Assembly (NCBI GenBank): GCA_002308795.1
Contig: DBVV01000005.1
Coordinates: 1-14,745 of the forward strand
Reading direction: 5' to 3'
Length of the DNA stretch: 14,745 nucleotides
Origin: Mageeibacillus sp. UBA1255
GTDB lineage: Bacteria; Bacillota; Clostridia; UBA1212; UBA1255
A program made the translations under genes and the position numbers. A model generated the notes under the pieces. It searched no databases. It saw nothing but the letters and a program-made list of their open reading frames with translations, and was not told the origin of the DNA. Within the stretch, counting starts at the first letter, position 1, and each line of letters starts with the position of its first letter. Below, piece after piece: positions 1 to 7,024 of this stretch.

Positions 1-24
1 TTCATCCGAATGGATCCTCTTTTT

Positions 25-109
25 TGGTGCGAGAGATGGGACTTGAACCCACACGCCAAACGACATACGCCCCTCAAACGTACCTGTCTACCTATTCCAG
101 CACTCTCGC
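25..109 (-). tRNA. tRNA-Leu (anticodon GAG), CCA encoded
   Basis: Read on the minus strand, a 7-bp acceptor stem pairs GCGAGAG (109-103) with CTCTCGC (35-29), followed by discriminator A and an encoded CCA (27-25). The anticodon stem TACGT/GCGTA encloses the seven-base loop TTGAGGG with anticodon GAG, which decodes CUC leucine codons. The T arm GTGGG-TTCAAGT-CCCAT is intact. A variable region longer than the usual five bases and the GGTAGACAG-type D arm fit a class II leucine tRNA. A perfect-consensus promoter lies just upstream. No full terminator is visible before the window edge. Confidence 0.95.
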
Positions 110-136
110 ATTTCGCTTTTCGCGGAAAGCTTACTC

Positions 137-165
137 ATTATAGTAGGCGGCTTTGAATTTGTCAA
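137..165 (-). promoter_or_regulatory. Consensus sigma-A promoter for tRNA-Leu
   Basis: On the minus strand TTGACA (165-160) and TATAAT (142-137) are separated by exactly 17 bases, a perfect match to the housekeeping consensus. The -10 box lies about 27 bases before the mature tRNA 5' end, which leaves room for a short leader for 5' processing. Confidence 0.9.
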
Positions 166-218
166 TACCAAATTTCGTCCCGTCGGCGTCTTGTTTTTTG
201 CGGCGGTGGGACGGTTCC

Positions 219-246
219 GTGGGACAGGGGACGGTTCCTTGTCCCA
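219..246 (+). repeat. Left REP-like repeat (inverted copy of 1069-1096)
   Basis: This 28-bp unit starts GTGGGACAGGGG and ends CTTGTCCCA. It is the exact reverse complement of 1069-1096. It lies 8 bases upstream of the -35 box of the transposase promoter. A second, partial unit abuts it on the left (207-219). Confidence 0.9.
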
Positions 247-253
247 TATTGCC

Positions 254-283
254 TTGACAGGCATCAACGCATAAAGCTATACT
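254..283 (+). promoter_or_regulatory. Promoter of the transposase gene
   Basis: TTGACA (254-259) is followed after 18 bases by TATACT (278-283). The predicted start of transcription is near 290, almost at the ribosome binding site AGGG (289-292), so the transcript would be nearly leaderless upstream of that site. Confidence 0.7.
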
Positions 284-300
284 GAAACAGGGTGATCGAA

Positions 301-1056
301 ATGCCGAGGACGGGGAGAAAGAAAAGCAACTCCGGGATCTATCATATTATGCTGCGAGGGATCAATCAACAGCAGATATTTGAAGACGACGAAGATTTTG
401 TTCGCTTTATGGACATTCTTCGCGAATGCAAGAAGATCTGCGGATTTGAACTGTATGCATACTGTCTGATGGGAAATCACGTTCATCTTCTGATGCATGA
501 AGGAAAAGAGCCGCTTGAGCTGATTTTTAAGCGCCTCGGAAGCCGGTTCGTATATTGGTACAATCTGAAATACCAACGCAGCGGCCATCTTTTCCAGGAT
601 CGCTACAGGAGTGAGCCGGTGGAAACAGACGGCTATTTTCTTACAGCACTGCGGTACATTATACAAAACCCGATGAAAGCCGGACTCGAAGCCGCGCCGG
701 GCCGCTACAGGTGGAGCAGCTATGAATGCTACTGCGGAAAGAGCGATGATCTGACTGATACCGGTATGGCGATCGAAATGGCCGGAGGCCGCGAGGAACT
801 GCTTTCTTTTTTCAGAGAAATGAATGAAGAAGCTTTTACGGACGTATCCGTCAGAAAATCCGGGATGACGGAAGAACAGGCAAGGGCCGTCATGAGGCAG
901 ATTTCGGGCTGTGCAAGCACGGCCGAATTTCAGGCCCTTTCCCCTGCGCGGCGAAACGAGATAATATCGCAATTGCTCGGCAACGGTCTTTCTGTGCGGC
1001 AGATCACCCGATTGACCGGCGTTCCGAAATCGACTGCTGCGAGGCGCGCGACGTGA
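301..1056 (+). CDS. REP-associated tyrosine transposase (Y1/HUH family)
   Basis: The 251-residue product is a Y1_Tnp-type single-strand transposase. The N-terminus (TGRKKSNSGIYHIMLRGIN) is typical of the family. The metal-binding HUH motif is the HVH of GNHVHLL (residues 60-62), and the likely nucleophile is Tyr119 in RYIIQNPMKAGL. A C-terminal helix-turn-helix segment (about 218-247, SVRQITRLTGVPKSTAARRA) probably helps bind the repeat. I chose ATG 301 over the in-frame GTG at 292 because AGGG (289-292) is spaced 8 bases from 301 and homologues usually begin MPR. The gene is intact and is flanked by the inverted repeats it probably recognises. It is unrelated in function to the operon downstream. 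Confidence 0.9.
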   Translation: MPRTGRKKSNSGIYHIMLRGINQQQIFEDDEDFVRFMDILRECKKICGFELYAYCLMGNHVHLLMHEGKEPLELIFKRLGSRFVYWYNLKYQRSGHLFQDRYRSEPVETDGYFLTALRYIIQNPMKAGLEAAPGRYRWSSYECYCGKSDDLTDTGMAIEMAGGREELLSFFREMNEEAFTDVSVRKSGMTEEQARAVMRQISGCASTAEFQALSPARRNEIISQLLGNGLSVRQITRLTGVPKSTAARRAT

Positions 1057-1068
1057 TTTTGTGATGAG

Positions 1069-1096
1069 TGGGACAAGGAACCGTCCCCTGTCCCAC
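1069..1096 (-). repeat. Right REP-like repeat (inverted copy of 219-246)
   Basis: The copy starts 12 bases after the transposase stop codon, begins TGGGACAAGGAACC and ends CTGTCCCAC. All 28 bases match the reverse complement of the left copy. The lack of divergence suggests recent arrival or ongoing maintenance of both ends. Confidence 0.9.
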
Positions 1097-1213
1097 ACGG
1101 CTCCAAAGCTCTCCAAATGCGATGCCATATACCGAAGCCTTTTCTTTTTTGGGAAAAATGGTTCACATCAATTTACATCGCAGAGATAATAATCTTTTTT
1201 CCCTCAAAACGCC

Positions 1214-1261
1214 TTGACAATCAAGTACTATTTTGTCATAATATATAGACTGACCTATAAT
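1214..1261 (+). promoter_or_regulatory. Two overlapping promoters for the 1357 gene
   Basis: Promoter one is TTGACA (1214-1219), 17 bases, CATAAT (1237-1242). Promoter two is TTGTCA (1233-1238), 17 bases, TATAAT (1256-1261). The -10 of the first overlaps the -35 of the second by two bases. Both are near consensus, so RNA polymerase cannot occupy both at once. Transcripts would start near 1249 and 1268 and carry a leader of about 90-108 bases before the GTG start at 1357. That leader contains two direct copies of GCCGGACCG (1290-1298 and 1310-1318), exactly 20 bases apart. Confidence 0.75.
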
Positions 1262-1356
1262 GACGGAAAATATATTTCTTGCTTTTCAGGCCGGACCGCG
1301 ATCACGATTGCCGGACCGTTCGTTATTTTGATCGAAGTTACGGAGGCTCGGGATAA

Positions 1357-2247
1357 GTGGGGAAAACATCTCAGAAAAAGACGCGTGTTGTCGTCGTGAT
1401 ACTGGCGTCGCTCGTTTTAGCATTGACTTCTTTTTGTACGTATCTCCTTATCAGCCGCGCCGATCCGTCGTCCGATACGAAACCGTTGCGGAAAGCCGGC
1501 GACGGGCTTTTCTCGTGGCACGACGAGGTTTTTGAAAAGGAAGAGCGGGAGATCCTGTTCGCTCTTATGAAAGAACAGGGTCTGACGGAGCTTTATCAGG
1601 ACTTCCCTTTCAATATGCCCGCCGGAGAAATCAGAGAGTTTGTCAACGAATGCGAGCGGAACGGGATCAATCTGTATCTTCTGATCGGCGAACCCGAGTG
1701 GGCGCTCGACAGCGGAGCCGTCGAACTGCGCGCGCAGATCCAGCGGGCTGCGCTGATGGGGTTGTCGGGAGTCATGGTCGATGTTGAACCGGGATCTACC
1801 GACGAGTGGAAGGACGACCGCCGTCCCGTTATGGAAACGATGACCAAGATGCTTCTGCGCGGCAAGACCGCGGCGGAAGAAAACGGCCTTTCGATGATCG
1901 TCTGCCTCTCGTACTATTACGACGACTACGGTTTTGAGGAAAAACTCGACGTTATCGCGGAAAAAGCCTGCGACGCACTTGCGATAATGAATTACGACCA
2001 AAAAGACGAGACAGGACAGATCGAGACAGAAGCCTCGCTCTGCAGAAAATACGGCAAAAGGCTTATAAACATTTACGAACTTCAGGAAGTGGGAAAATAC
2101 GGCCTCGAAGAATCGCATACCTATCGCGAAGAGGGACTCCCCGCTCTGAAGAAAAGCGCGAAAGAAGTCGCAGCGTATTATTCCGGGCAAACGATTACCA
2201 CGGCGCTTCACGATTACCGGGCGCTGAAAGCGATGTCCGGGCGGTGA
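1357..2247 (+). CDS. Membrane-anchored TIM-barrel-like protein (GH18-like)
   Basis: The product is 296 residues with a basic N-terminus and one membrane segment (about 11-33), leaving the rest outside the cell. The soluble part reads like a reduced TIM barrel. SGVMVDVEP (137-145) resembles the strand of GH18-type glycosidases that ends in the catalytic acid (Glu144 would be the candidate). IMNYDQ (210-215) resembles the later MxYD strand, and TTALHDYRAL lies near the end. The start is GTG 1357, supported by GGAGG at 1342-1346. The gene has its own tandem promoters and is separated from the downstream operon by an attenuator-like leader, but its likely role in handling extracellular glycan fits that operon. 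Family assignment is by motif only; enzymatic activity is inferred. Confidence 0.6.
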   Translation: MGKTSQKKTRVVVVILASLVLALTSFCTYLLISRADPSSDTKPLRKAGDGLFSWHDEVFEKEEREILFALMKEQGLTELYQDFPFNMPAGEIREFVNECERNGINLYLLIGEPEWALDSGAVELRAQIQRAALMGLSGVMVDVEPGSTDEWKDDRRPVMETMTKMLLRGKTAAEENGLSMIVCLSYYYDDYGFEEKLDVIAEKACDALAIMNYDQKDETGQIETEASLCRKYGKRLINIYELQEVGKYGLEESHTYREEGLPALKKSAKEVAAYYSGQTITTALHDYRALKAMSGR

Positions 2248-2249
2248 AC

Positions 2250-2380
2250 CGAACTTAAACAGTTACAGTATAATGGCAGATACGCCTAAGGGCGGGAGTG
2301 ACTCAGTACCATCTTGAAAGAAACGCGTTATGCCGCGCTTTCTTCCGTCTGAAGCCTGCTTACGGCTTCGGATTTTTTTA
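2250..2380 (+). ncRNA. Structured leader with terminator; candidate riboswitch or attenuator
   Basis: The gap between the 1357 gene and the VTC gene can fold into several stems. An ATGG/CCAT closing stem (2273-2276 with 2309-2312) encloses CGCC-TAAG-GGCG (2283-2294) and GAG-TGA-CTC (2296-2304). A second hairpin pairs GAAAG...CGCG (2316-2327) with CGCGCTTTC (2334-2342). The intrinsic terminator follows. CAGA..CG (2277-2284) can pair with CGTCTG (2346-2351), which is shared with the 5' arm of the terminator, so the two states exclude each other. A TATAAT at 2269-2274 has no good -35 box, so readthrough from the 1357 gene is the more likely source of RNA. I could not match it to a riboswitch class I know. 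Confidence 0.45.
2348..2379 (+). terminator. Intrinsic terminator ahead of the operon
   Basis: TCTGAAGCC (2348-2356) pairs over 9 bp with GGCTTCGGA (2364-2372), with one G-T pair and a seven-base loop, and is followed directly by seven T residues (2373-2379). It ends 18 bases before the next start codon. This makes it an attenuator for the operon as well as a terminator for the 1357 gene. Confidence 0.85.
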
Positions 2381-2397
2381 TCTTGCGGGGTGAATAA

Positions 2398-3093
2398 ATG
2401 AATCAGGTGCTTCGCGAAGAAAAGAAGTTTTTGATTAACGTAGAAGATTTTCTGAAACTCAGCCACAAGCTCGACGGTGTGATGATACAGGACGGGCACA
2501 ACGGCACGCACGGATATATAATAAGATCGCTGTACTTCGATACGGTCTACGACCGGGATTATTTCGAAAAGGACGCGGGAACGGAGATCCGTCGAAAAAT
2601 ACGGCTCCGCGTTTACGATCCCTCCGCCGATTTCGCGATGCTTGAAATGAAACAGAAGCAGGGGAACCGCCAGCTCAAGCGCTCCCTGCGCGTTTCGCGG
2701 GAGGACGGCTTGGCCATAAGCCGCGGAGATTATTCTTCGCTGCTCGGATATAAAGATCCGTTTGCCGCCGAGTGCTACGGAATGATGAAAACAAAATGTT
2801 ATCTTCCCGTAACTATAGTCGAATACCACAGAAAAGCGTTCATAGCTAAGGAAAACAAGATCCGCGTAACGTTCGACAACCAGATAGTCGCCACGGAATC
2901 GTGCTTCGACGTTTTCTCGCCGAAACTGAATATGAATCCGGTGCTCGACAGGTTCGACGTCGTGCTGGAAGTCAAATATAACGGATTTCTGCTCGATTAT
3001 ATCCGAAGACTGATAAATCAAGTCGACCGGAGCGAAATTTCCGTCAGCAAATACGTGCTGGCAAGACAAAACGCATACCGTACGCGTCTGTAA
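2398..3093 (+). CDS. VTC-domain (polyphosphate polymerase-like) protein
   Basis: The 231-residue product matches the VTC domain, a triphosphate-tunnel fold that in yeast Vtc4 polymerises polyphosphate from ATP. Charged strand motifs appear in the expected order: REEKKF (6-11), RSLYFDT (43-49), RRKIRLRVY (65-73), EMKQK (83-87), KRS (94-96), EYHRKAF (142-148), RVTFD (156-160), LEVKY (190-194) and SVSKY (215-219). The alternating Arg/Lys and Glu side chains are those that line the tunnel and hold triphosphate and metal. There is no signal or membrane segment, so it is cytosolic, probably at the membrane with the DUF4956 protein encoded 11 bases downstream. GGTGA (2389-2393) supports the ATG. The actual substrate in this operon is unknown. 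Confidence 0.88.
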   Translation: MNQVLREEKKFLINVEDFLKLSHKLDGVMIQDGHNGTHGYIIRSLYFDTVYDRDYFEKDAGTEIRRKIRLRVYDPSADFAMLEMKQKQGNRQLKRSLRVSREDGLAISRGDYSSLLGYKDPFAAECYGMMKTKCYLPVTIVEYHRKAFIAKENKIRVTFDNQIVATESCFDVFSPKLNMNPVLDRFDVVLEVKYNGFLLDYIRRLINQVDRSEISVSKYVLARQNAYRTRL

Positions 3094-3104
3094 GGAGGAT
3101 TATT

Positions 3105-3788
3105 ATGGATTTGAAAGAAAAACTGTTTGAACTGATTGAACACCAGAACAATCTGACGGTGGAGGATATCCTGCTCAATATCGGTATGTCCGCTCTGATC
3201 GGATTTCTGATCTACATATCGTACATGATAAGCCACCGCGGAACGATCTACAGCAAAAAGTTCAACGCCTCTCTCGTGATACTTACCATGCTGACGGGAA
3301 TCGTCATGACCGTCATCGGAAACAATATCGCGCTTTCTCTCGGAATGGTCGGCGCTCTCAGCATCGTCCGCTTCCGTACCGCCGTTAAGGATTCCAGAGA
3401 TACGGTCTATATCTTCTGGACGATCATCGTCGGCATCTGCTGCGGAGTCGGAGACTACACCGTGGCGTTTATCGGCTCGGTCGGTGTATTTGTCGTTCTG
3501 CTTCTCCTCGGTCTGATCAAAAACGACAACCGGATGCTCCTCATCATCCGCGGAGACAGGGGAAGTCAGTCGACTGCGCAGGCTAAGGTCTATCAGATGT
3601 TCAATAAAAAAGCCATCCTCCGCGTACAGAACACTACGGAAGACACTTTCGAACTGATATTCGAACTGAGCCAGAAAACGGTCAAGAAATACGTCAAGTC
3701 TTCCCATCAGATCAGCGACGAGCTTTACAAGATCGGAAAAGTGGAATACGTCAACCTTGTGATGCAGAACGACGAGGTATCCAATTGA
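3105..3788 (+). CDS. DUF4956 family membrane protein
   Basis: The 227-residue product has a short amphipathic N-terminus and about four membrane segments (24-43, 54-73, 100-117, 119-138), then a soluble C-terminal domain of about 85 residues. The signature SLGMVGALSIVRFRTAVKD (78-96) between the second and third segments identifies the family. DUF4956 proteins are known to occur beside VTC-domain proteins, so it probably forms the membrane partner or channel for that enzyme; its biochemical role is not established. AAGGAGG (3092-3098) is well placed for the ATG. The stop codon overlaps the next start by four bases, which implies translational coupling. Confidence 0.85.
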   Translation: MDLKEKLFELIEHQNNLTVEDILLNIGMSALIGFLIYISYMISHRGTIYSKKFNASLVILTMLTGIVMTVIGNNIALSLGMVGALSIVRFRTAVKDSRDTVYIFWTIIVGICCGVGDYTVAFIGSVGVFVVLLLLGLIKNDNRMLLIIRGDRGSQSTAQAKVYQMFNKKAILRVQNTTEDTFELIFELSQKTVKKYVKSSHQISDELYKIGKVEYVNLVMQNDEVSN

Positions 3789-5461
3789 TTACACGTAAGA
3801 TCAGCACCGCGACCTGCGCGACGTTCCTGATTTTATTATGCGCGGTACTGCTTTTCGGGTGCTCGGACGAGAAACCGCCGACCGAGTTTGCGGTTTACGC
3901 CTCCGCTACCGAACGAAAGATCTCGCTCCGGTGGGACGAAGTCGCAGGAGCGGACAGATTCCGCCTTTTCAAGAAAGCAGAGGACAAAAACGATTTCAGA
4001 TTCGTCTGCGACCTGACCGGCGTTTGTTCCTATACCGACGAATACGTCGAAAAAGGCAAGACATACTCGTATAAGGTCAAAGCGTACAAAGAGGCCGAGG
4101 TGATCGCCGAGGGACTTTGCGAGACGTCAGGTCCGCTTCCATCTCCCGAAATAACGTTGATCCGTCAGATCGGCATCTCGACGTACGATGTCGAATGGAA
4201 TAACGGTTCCGGAGAATGCATAGTCTACGGAAAAACGTTATCCGGCTGGTCCGAAGTCGGACGAAGCGAAAGAGGAAGCCTGCGGTTTGAAAATACCGGC
4301 GGCTATACCGACCTTTCGGTAAGTTCAAAAGATACAGACGCGATCCGCTCCGCTCCCGTTCCGTTCGGAGCGTCCGGCAAAGTCCTTGCGGTTACGTCCG
4401 TCGACGACTGGACCAACGCGGTAGAGGTCGACCTTCCCGCCGGAGAATGGAAATACGAACTCGCCAGATCTCTGACGAAGGACGGCGAATACGTCACGAT
4501 CGGCTCCGGCGACGAAAAAGTATTCTACGACGTCAAGGAAGAAGACGATACTGAGTCGTACTGGTACCGCGTCCGCTGCACCGGCGACCGTTTTGAAAGC
4601 GTCTGGAGCGAACCCGTCGAACTCGGCACGAATTCAAAAGCGGTCAGTTACCTGCCTGTATTCGTATATCACGAAATAGTGCCCGAGAACGAACGCGAAG
4701 GAAAAGAAGTGTTCGACGACGATCTGATAACGCCCGCCGATTTCGAAAGCGACCTGATCTGGCTGAAGGAACACGGTTATACCGCAATATTCGCAGCCGA
4801 TCTCATCAGATTCCTTGAAGGAAAAGGGACTCTCCCCGCAAAACCGATCCTGCTTACGTTCGACGACGGAAAATACAGCGTTTACAAATACGCGGCGCCT
4901 CTTTTGGTCAAGCACGGAATGAAAGCAACGCTCGCCGTCATAGGCTCTGAGATAGACGCAGCAACGGAATTTCCCGATGAACGCCAAACCGCGGACGCGC
5001 CTTTCTGCACCTGGGACGAGTTAAAAGAGATGCATGATTCCGGCGCGGTAGAGATAGTAAGCCATTCGATGTATATGCACTCGTACACACACGAAGGACG
5101 GCACGGCGCGAACGTCTCCGAGAACGAAACGGCGGAACAGTATCTCCCGCTCGCTCAGACGGACGCGGAACTGATACTCGGCAAGATAGAACAGGTCACC
5201 GGTTCGTCCGTTCCCGTACTTGCGTATCCGTATTCCATCAGAAGCGACGAATCCGACAAGGCATGGCTTGCCGCCGGATATAAGATTCTTTTCTGCGGGA
5301 ACAGCGGCTCGGTCCACACGTCGAAATGGAACCCGATGATCCGCGAGGCGGGGCTGAACTACTACTCGTCGCGGCTTCGCCGCATTGGGCGCACGGAGGA
5401 CACTCCGATTGGGACGTTTCTTCAGTCTTACGAGAAATTGCTCGCGCAAAAGGCGTCCTAA
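3785..5461 (+). CDS. Exported lipoprotein: Fn3-like modules plus polysaccharide deacetylase
   Basis: The 558-residue product has a lipoprotein signal (hydrophobic 12-25, LLFGC with Cys26). A fibronectin-III-like module follows (about 33-112), then two less clear beta-rich modules (about 120-283). The C-terminal carbohydrate esterase family 4 domain spans about 288-550. Its motifs are PVFVYHEI (291-298), TFDDG (358-362) with the catalytic and metal aspartates, SHSMYMH with His427 and His432 spaced as in PgaB, and AYPY (480-483). It should remove acetyl groups from a surface glycan of poly-N-acetylglucosamine type. The start is TTG 3785, which overlaps the DUF4956 stop as TTGA; GAGGT (3774-3778) is six bases upstream. 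The phenylalanine at lipobox -2 is slightly unusual. Confidence 0.87.
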   Translation: MITRKISTATCATFLILLCAVLLFGCSDEKPPTEFAVYASATERKISLRWDEVAGADRFRLFKKAEDKNDFRFVCDLTGVCSYTDEYVEKGKTYSYKVKAYKEAEVIAEGLCETSGPLPSPEITLIRQIGISTYDVEWNNGSGECIVYGKTLSGWSEVGRSERGSLRFENTGGYTDLSVSSKDTDAIRSAPVPFGASGKVLAVTSVDDWTNAVEVDLPAGEWKYELARSLTKDGEYVTIGSGDEKVFYDVKEEDDTESYWYRVRCTGDRFESVWSEPVELGTNSKAVSYLPVFVYHEIVPENEREGKEVFDDDLITPADFESDLIWLKEHGYTAIFAADLIRFLEGKGTLPAKPILLTFDDGKYSVYKYAAPLLVKHGMKATLAVIGSEIDAATEFPDERQTADAPFCTWDELKEMHDSGAVEIVSHSMYMHSYTHEGRHGANVSENETAEQYLPLAQTDAELILGKIEQVTGSSVPVLAYPYSIRSDESDKAWLAAGYKILFCGNSGSVHTSKWNPMIREAGLNYYSSRLRRIGRTEDTPIGTFLQSYEKLLAQKAS

Positions 5462-5497
5462 CACGAAATAAGAAAAATAACGGGAAAGGAGCAGGTC

Positions 5498-6997
5498 ATG
5501 AAGTTCAAGCTGATAGCGTTGGTTTCTCTGATGATCGTGGGAGCGGCCGTGCTTGGCGCCTCGATTATTCAGATATTCTCGAAAGATAATATCAGGATCC
5601 ACCAGCATCTGACGGCGGAGAAAAAGGAAATCTGTTCTCTTGACCATTCCGACGGGACTTTATGCACTCATCTTCCCCTGCTCAAGATCAATACCGGCGG
5701 TCAGACGATCCCCGGCATTCCCCTCGACATGGACGATATGTTCGGTGAATCGGAATATTCCGAGTCCGACGACGGGGAAAGCATGATCACCGTTCATATG
5801 AACGTATTCGACAGCGCGACGAAATACAACCATCCCACCGACGAGCCGACGATCTCCACCGAAACGCAGATCCGCGTACGCGGACACTCGTCAAGAAGGT
5901 TCGGAAAACCGCCTTTTCTTCTTAAACTTATAACGGAAGACGGAGTGGAGCGCGACGAGGCGCTGCTCGGAATGAGCGCGCATAACGAATGGGCGCTTCA
6001 CGGTCCGTTCCTCGACAAATCGCTGATACGCAACTATCTGTTTTACAATCTCAGCGGAGAAATAATGGATTACGCCCCGAACTGCCGCTTCTGCGAGCTT
6101 ATCCTTGACGATGATTACAAGGGGATATATCTGCTCGTCGAAACGATCACGGCGGGAGAAAACGGACGTCTTCCGATCGTTATGAAAAAGAAGAACAGTA
6201 TGCTTTCGGGCTATCTGCTCAGGATCGACCGTCCGACCGAGATCGATCTCGAATCGCTCCGCGACGTTGACGTTTATACCGAACGCACGTATATTCAGCA
6301 CATGGACGTGGCGATCCGCTATCCGGGCAAGGCGCGTTTGACGGAGGATCTGAAGGACAGGATAGAAAAAGAATTTTCCGCTTTTGAAAAGTCGATCTAC
6401 TCCTACGACTATGATTCGGGGGAACACAACTTCAAGGAATATATAGACGTTGACAGCTTCATCGACTATTACATCATCAACGTCGTCAGTTCCAATATGG
6501 ACGCGGGACGCTTCTCGACTTACATCTATAAAACGATCGACGGGAAATACAAGCTCTGCGTGTGGGATTTCAACAACTGCTGCAACAACTTCGTAGACGA
6601 CGAGACCGACGAAGAGTTCGACGGAATCCGAAGCGCCGTGTATTTCAATATGCTGTTCCGAAACGCGGATTTCGTGGAAAAACTGATAGACCGGTACCGT
6701 GATCTGAGAAAAACGATACTGAGCGAAGATTATCTGCGCGAATATATCGACGGCACTCTCGCCTTTCTCGGCGACGCCGTCGGCCGCGACAGCGCAAGAT
6801 GGGCGGAATATCTGGCATCCGATCCTCTGCTTGAAAAAGAACAGATCGGGCGTAATCCCCATTCTCAGCGGGAAGCGGTGGAAATGCTCAAGGATAACCT
6901 GTTCAGCCGCCTCAAATGGCTGGATGAAAACGTCGACTATCTTCGCCAGTACAGCGCCGCCTCGGCAAATAAGAAGTTCAGCGAACTTCCGCACTGA
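5498..6997 (+). CDS. CotH-family atypical kinase, membrane anchored
   Basis: The 499-residue product has one N-terminal membrane segment (about 4-27) and an extracytoplasmic CotH domain. CotH of Bacillus spores is an atypical protein kinase that phosphorylates coat proteins. Family motifs are visible: RVRGHSSRRFGKPPFLLKL (126-144), the nucleotide-binding loop with the candidate Lys143; NEWALHGPFLDKSLIRN (163-179); YKGIYLLVE (207-215); VDSFIDYYIIN (318-328); and VWDFNN (355-360), in which Asp357 is the expected metal-binding residue. A run of acidic residues (about 78-95) precedes the domain. It lies 36 bases after the deacetylase gene with GGAG ahead of the ATG. The target may be a protein or the glycan of this operon; that is inference. 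Unlike many CotH proteins it has no added carbohydrate-binding modules. Confidence 0.88.
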   Translation: MKFKLIALVSLMIVGAAVLGASIIQIFSKDNIRIHQHLTAEKKEICSLDHSDGTLCTHLPLLKINTGGQTIPGIPLDMDDMFGESEYSESDDGESMITVHMNVFDSATKYNHPTDEPTISTETQIRVRGHSSRRFGKPPFLLKLITEDGVERDEALLGMSAHNEWALHGPFLDKSLIRNYLFYNLSGEIMDYAPNCRFCELILDDDYKGIYLLVETITAGENGRLPIVMKKKNSMLSGYLLRIDRPTEIDLESLRDVDVYTERTYIQHMDVAIRYPGKARLTEDLKDRIEKEFSAFEKSIYSYDYDSGEHNFKEYIDVDSFIDYYIINVVSSNMDAGRFSTYIYKTIDGKYKLCVWDFNNCCNNFVDDETDEEFDGIRSAVYFNMLFRNADFVEKLIDRYRDLRKTILSEDYLREYIDGTLAFLGDAVGRDSARWAEYLASDPLLEKEQIGRNPHSQREAVEMLKDNLFSRLKWLDENVDYLRQYSAASANKKFSELPH

Positions 6998-7024
6998 CTT
7001 ATCGGAGGAAATGAAGGCAGGTCA

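Larger units (their letters stand above)
207..1096 (+). mobile_element. Repeat-bounded Y1 (HUH) transposase unit
   Basis: A single transposase gene with its own promoter sits between two copies of a GGGACAGGGGACGG-type repeat in opposite orientation. The copies at 219-246 and 1069-1096 are perfect 28-bp reverse complements. The left end carries an extra partial copy (TGGGACGGTTCCG, about 207-219). Each copy can fold into an imperfect hairpin, with GGGACA pairing with TGTCCC. This is the arrangement of REP-associated tyrosine transposases, which act on single-stranded palindromic repeats. The outer limits are uncertain, because Y1 elements need not make target duplications and none is visible. 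Confidence 0.75.

Noticed and set aside
292..300. GTG at 292 as the transposase start
   Set aside because: It would overlap its own AGGG ribosome site; ATG 301 has that site at a normal distance and gives the usual family N-terminus.
277..1128. Long minus-strand open frame across the transposase
   Set aside because: It is antisense to the well-supported transposase, has no family motif, and its frame runs across both the coding region and the repeat.
2250..2380. Assignment of the leader as a c-di-GMP riboswitch
   Set aside because: It is tempting because of the EAL gene, but the conserved core motifs of classes I and II are not present, so only an unassigned leader is claimed.
5891..6994. 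367-residue minus-strand open frame
   Set aside because: It is antisense to the CotH kinase, which carries clear family motifs; no independent start signal or motif is seen.
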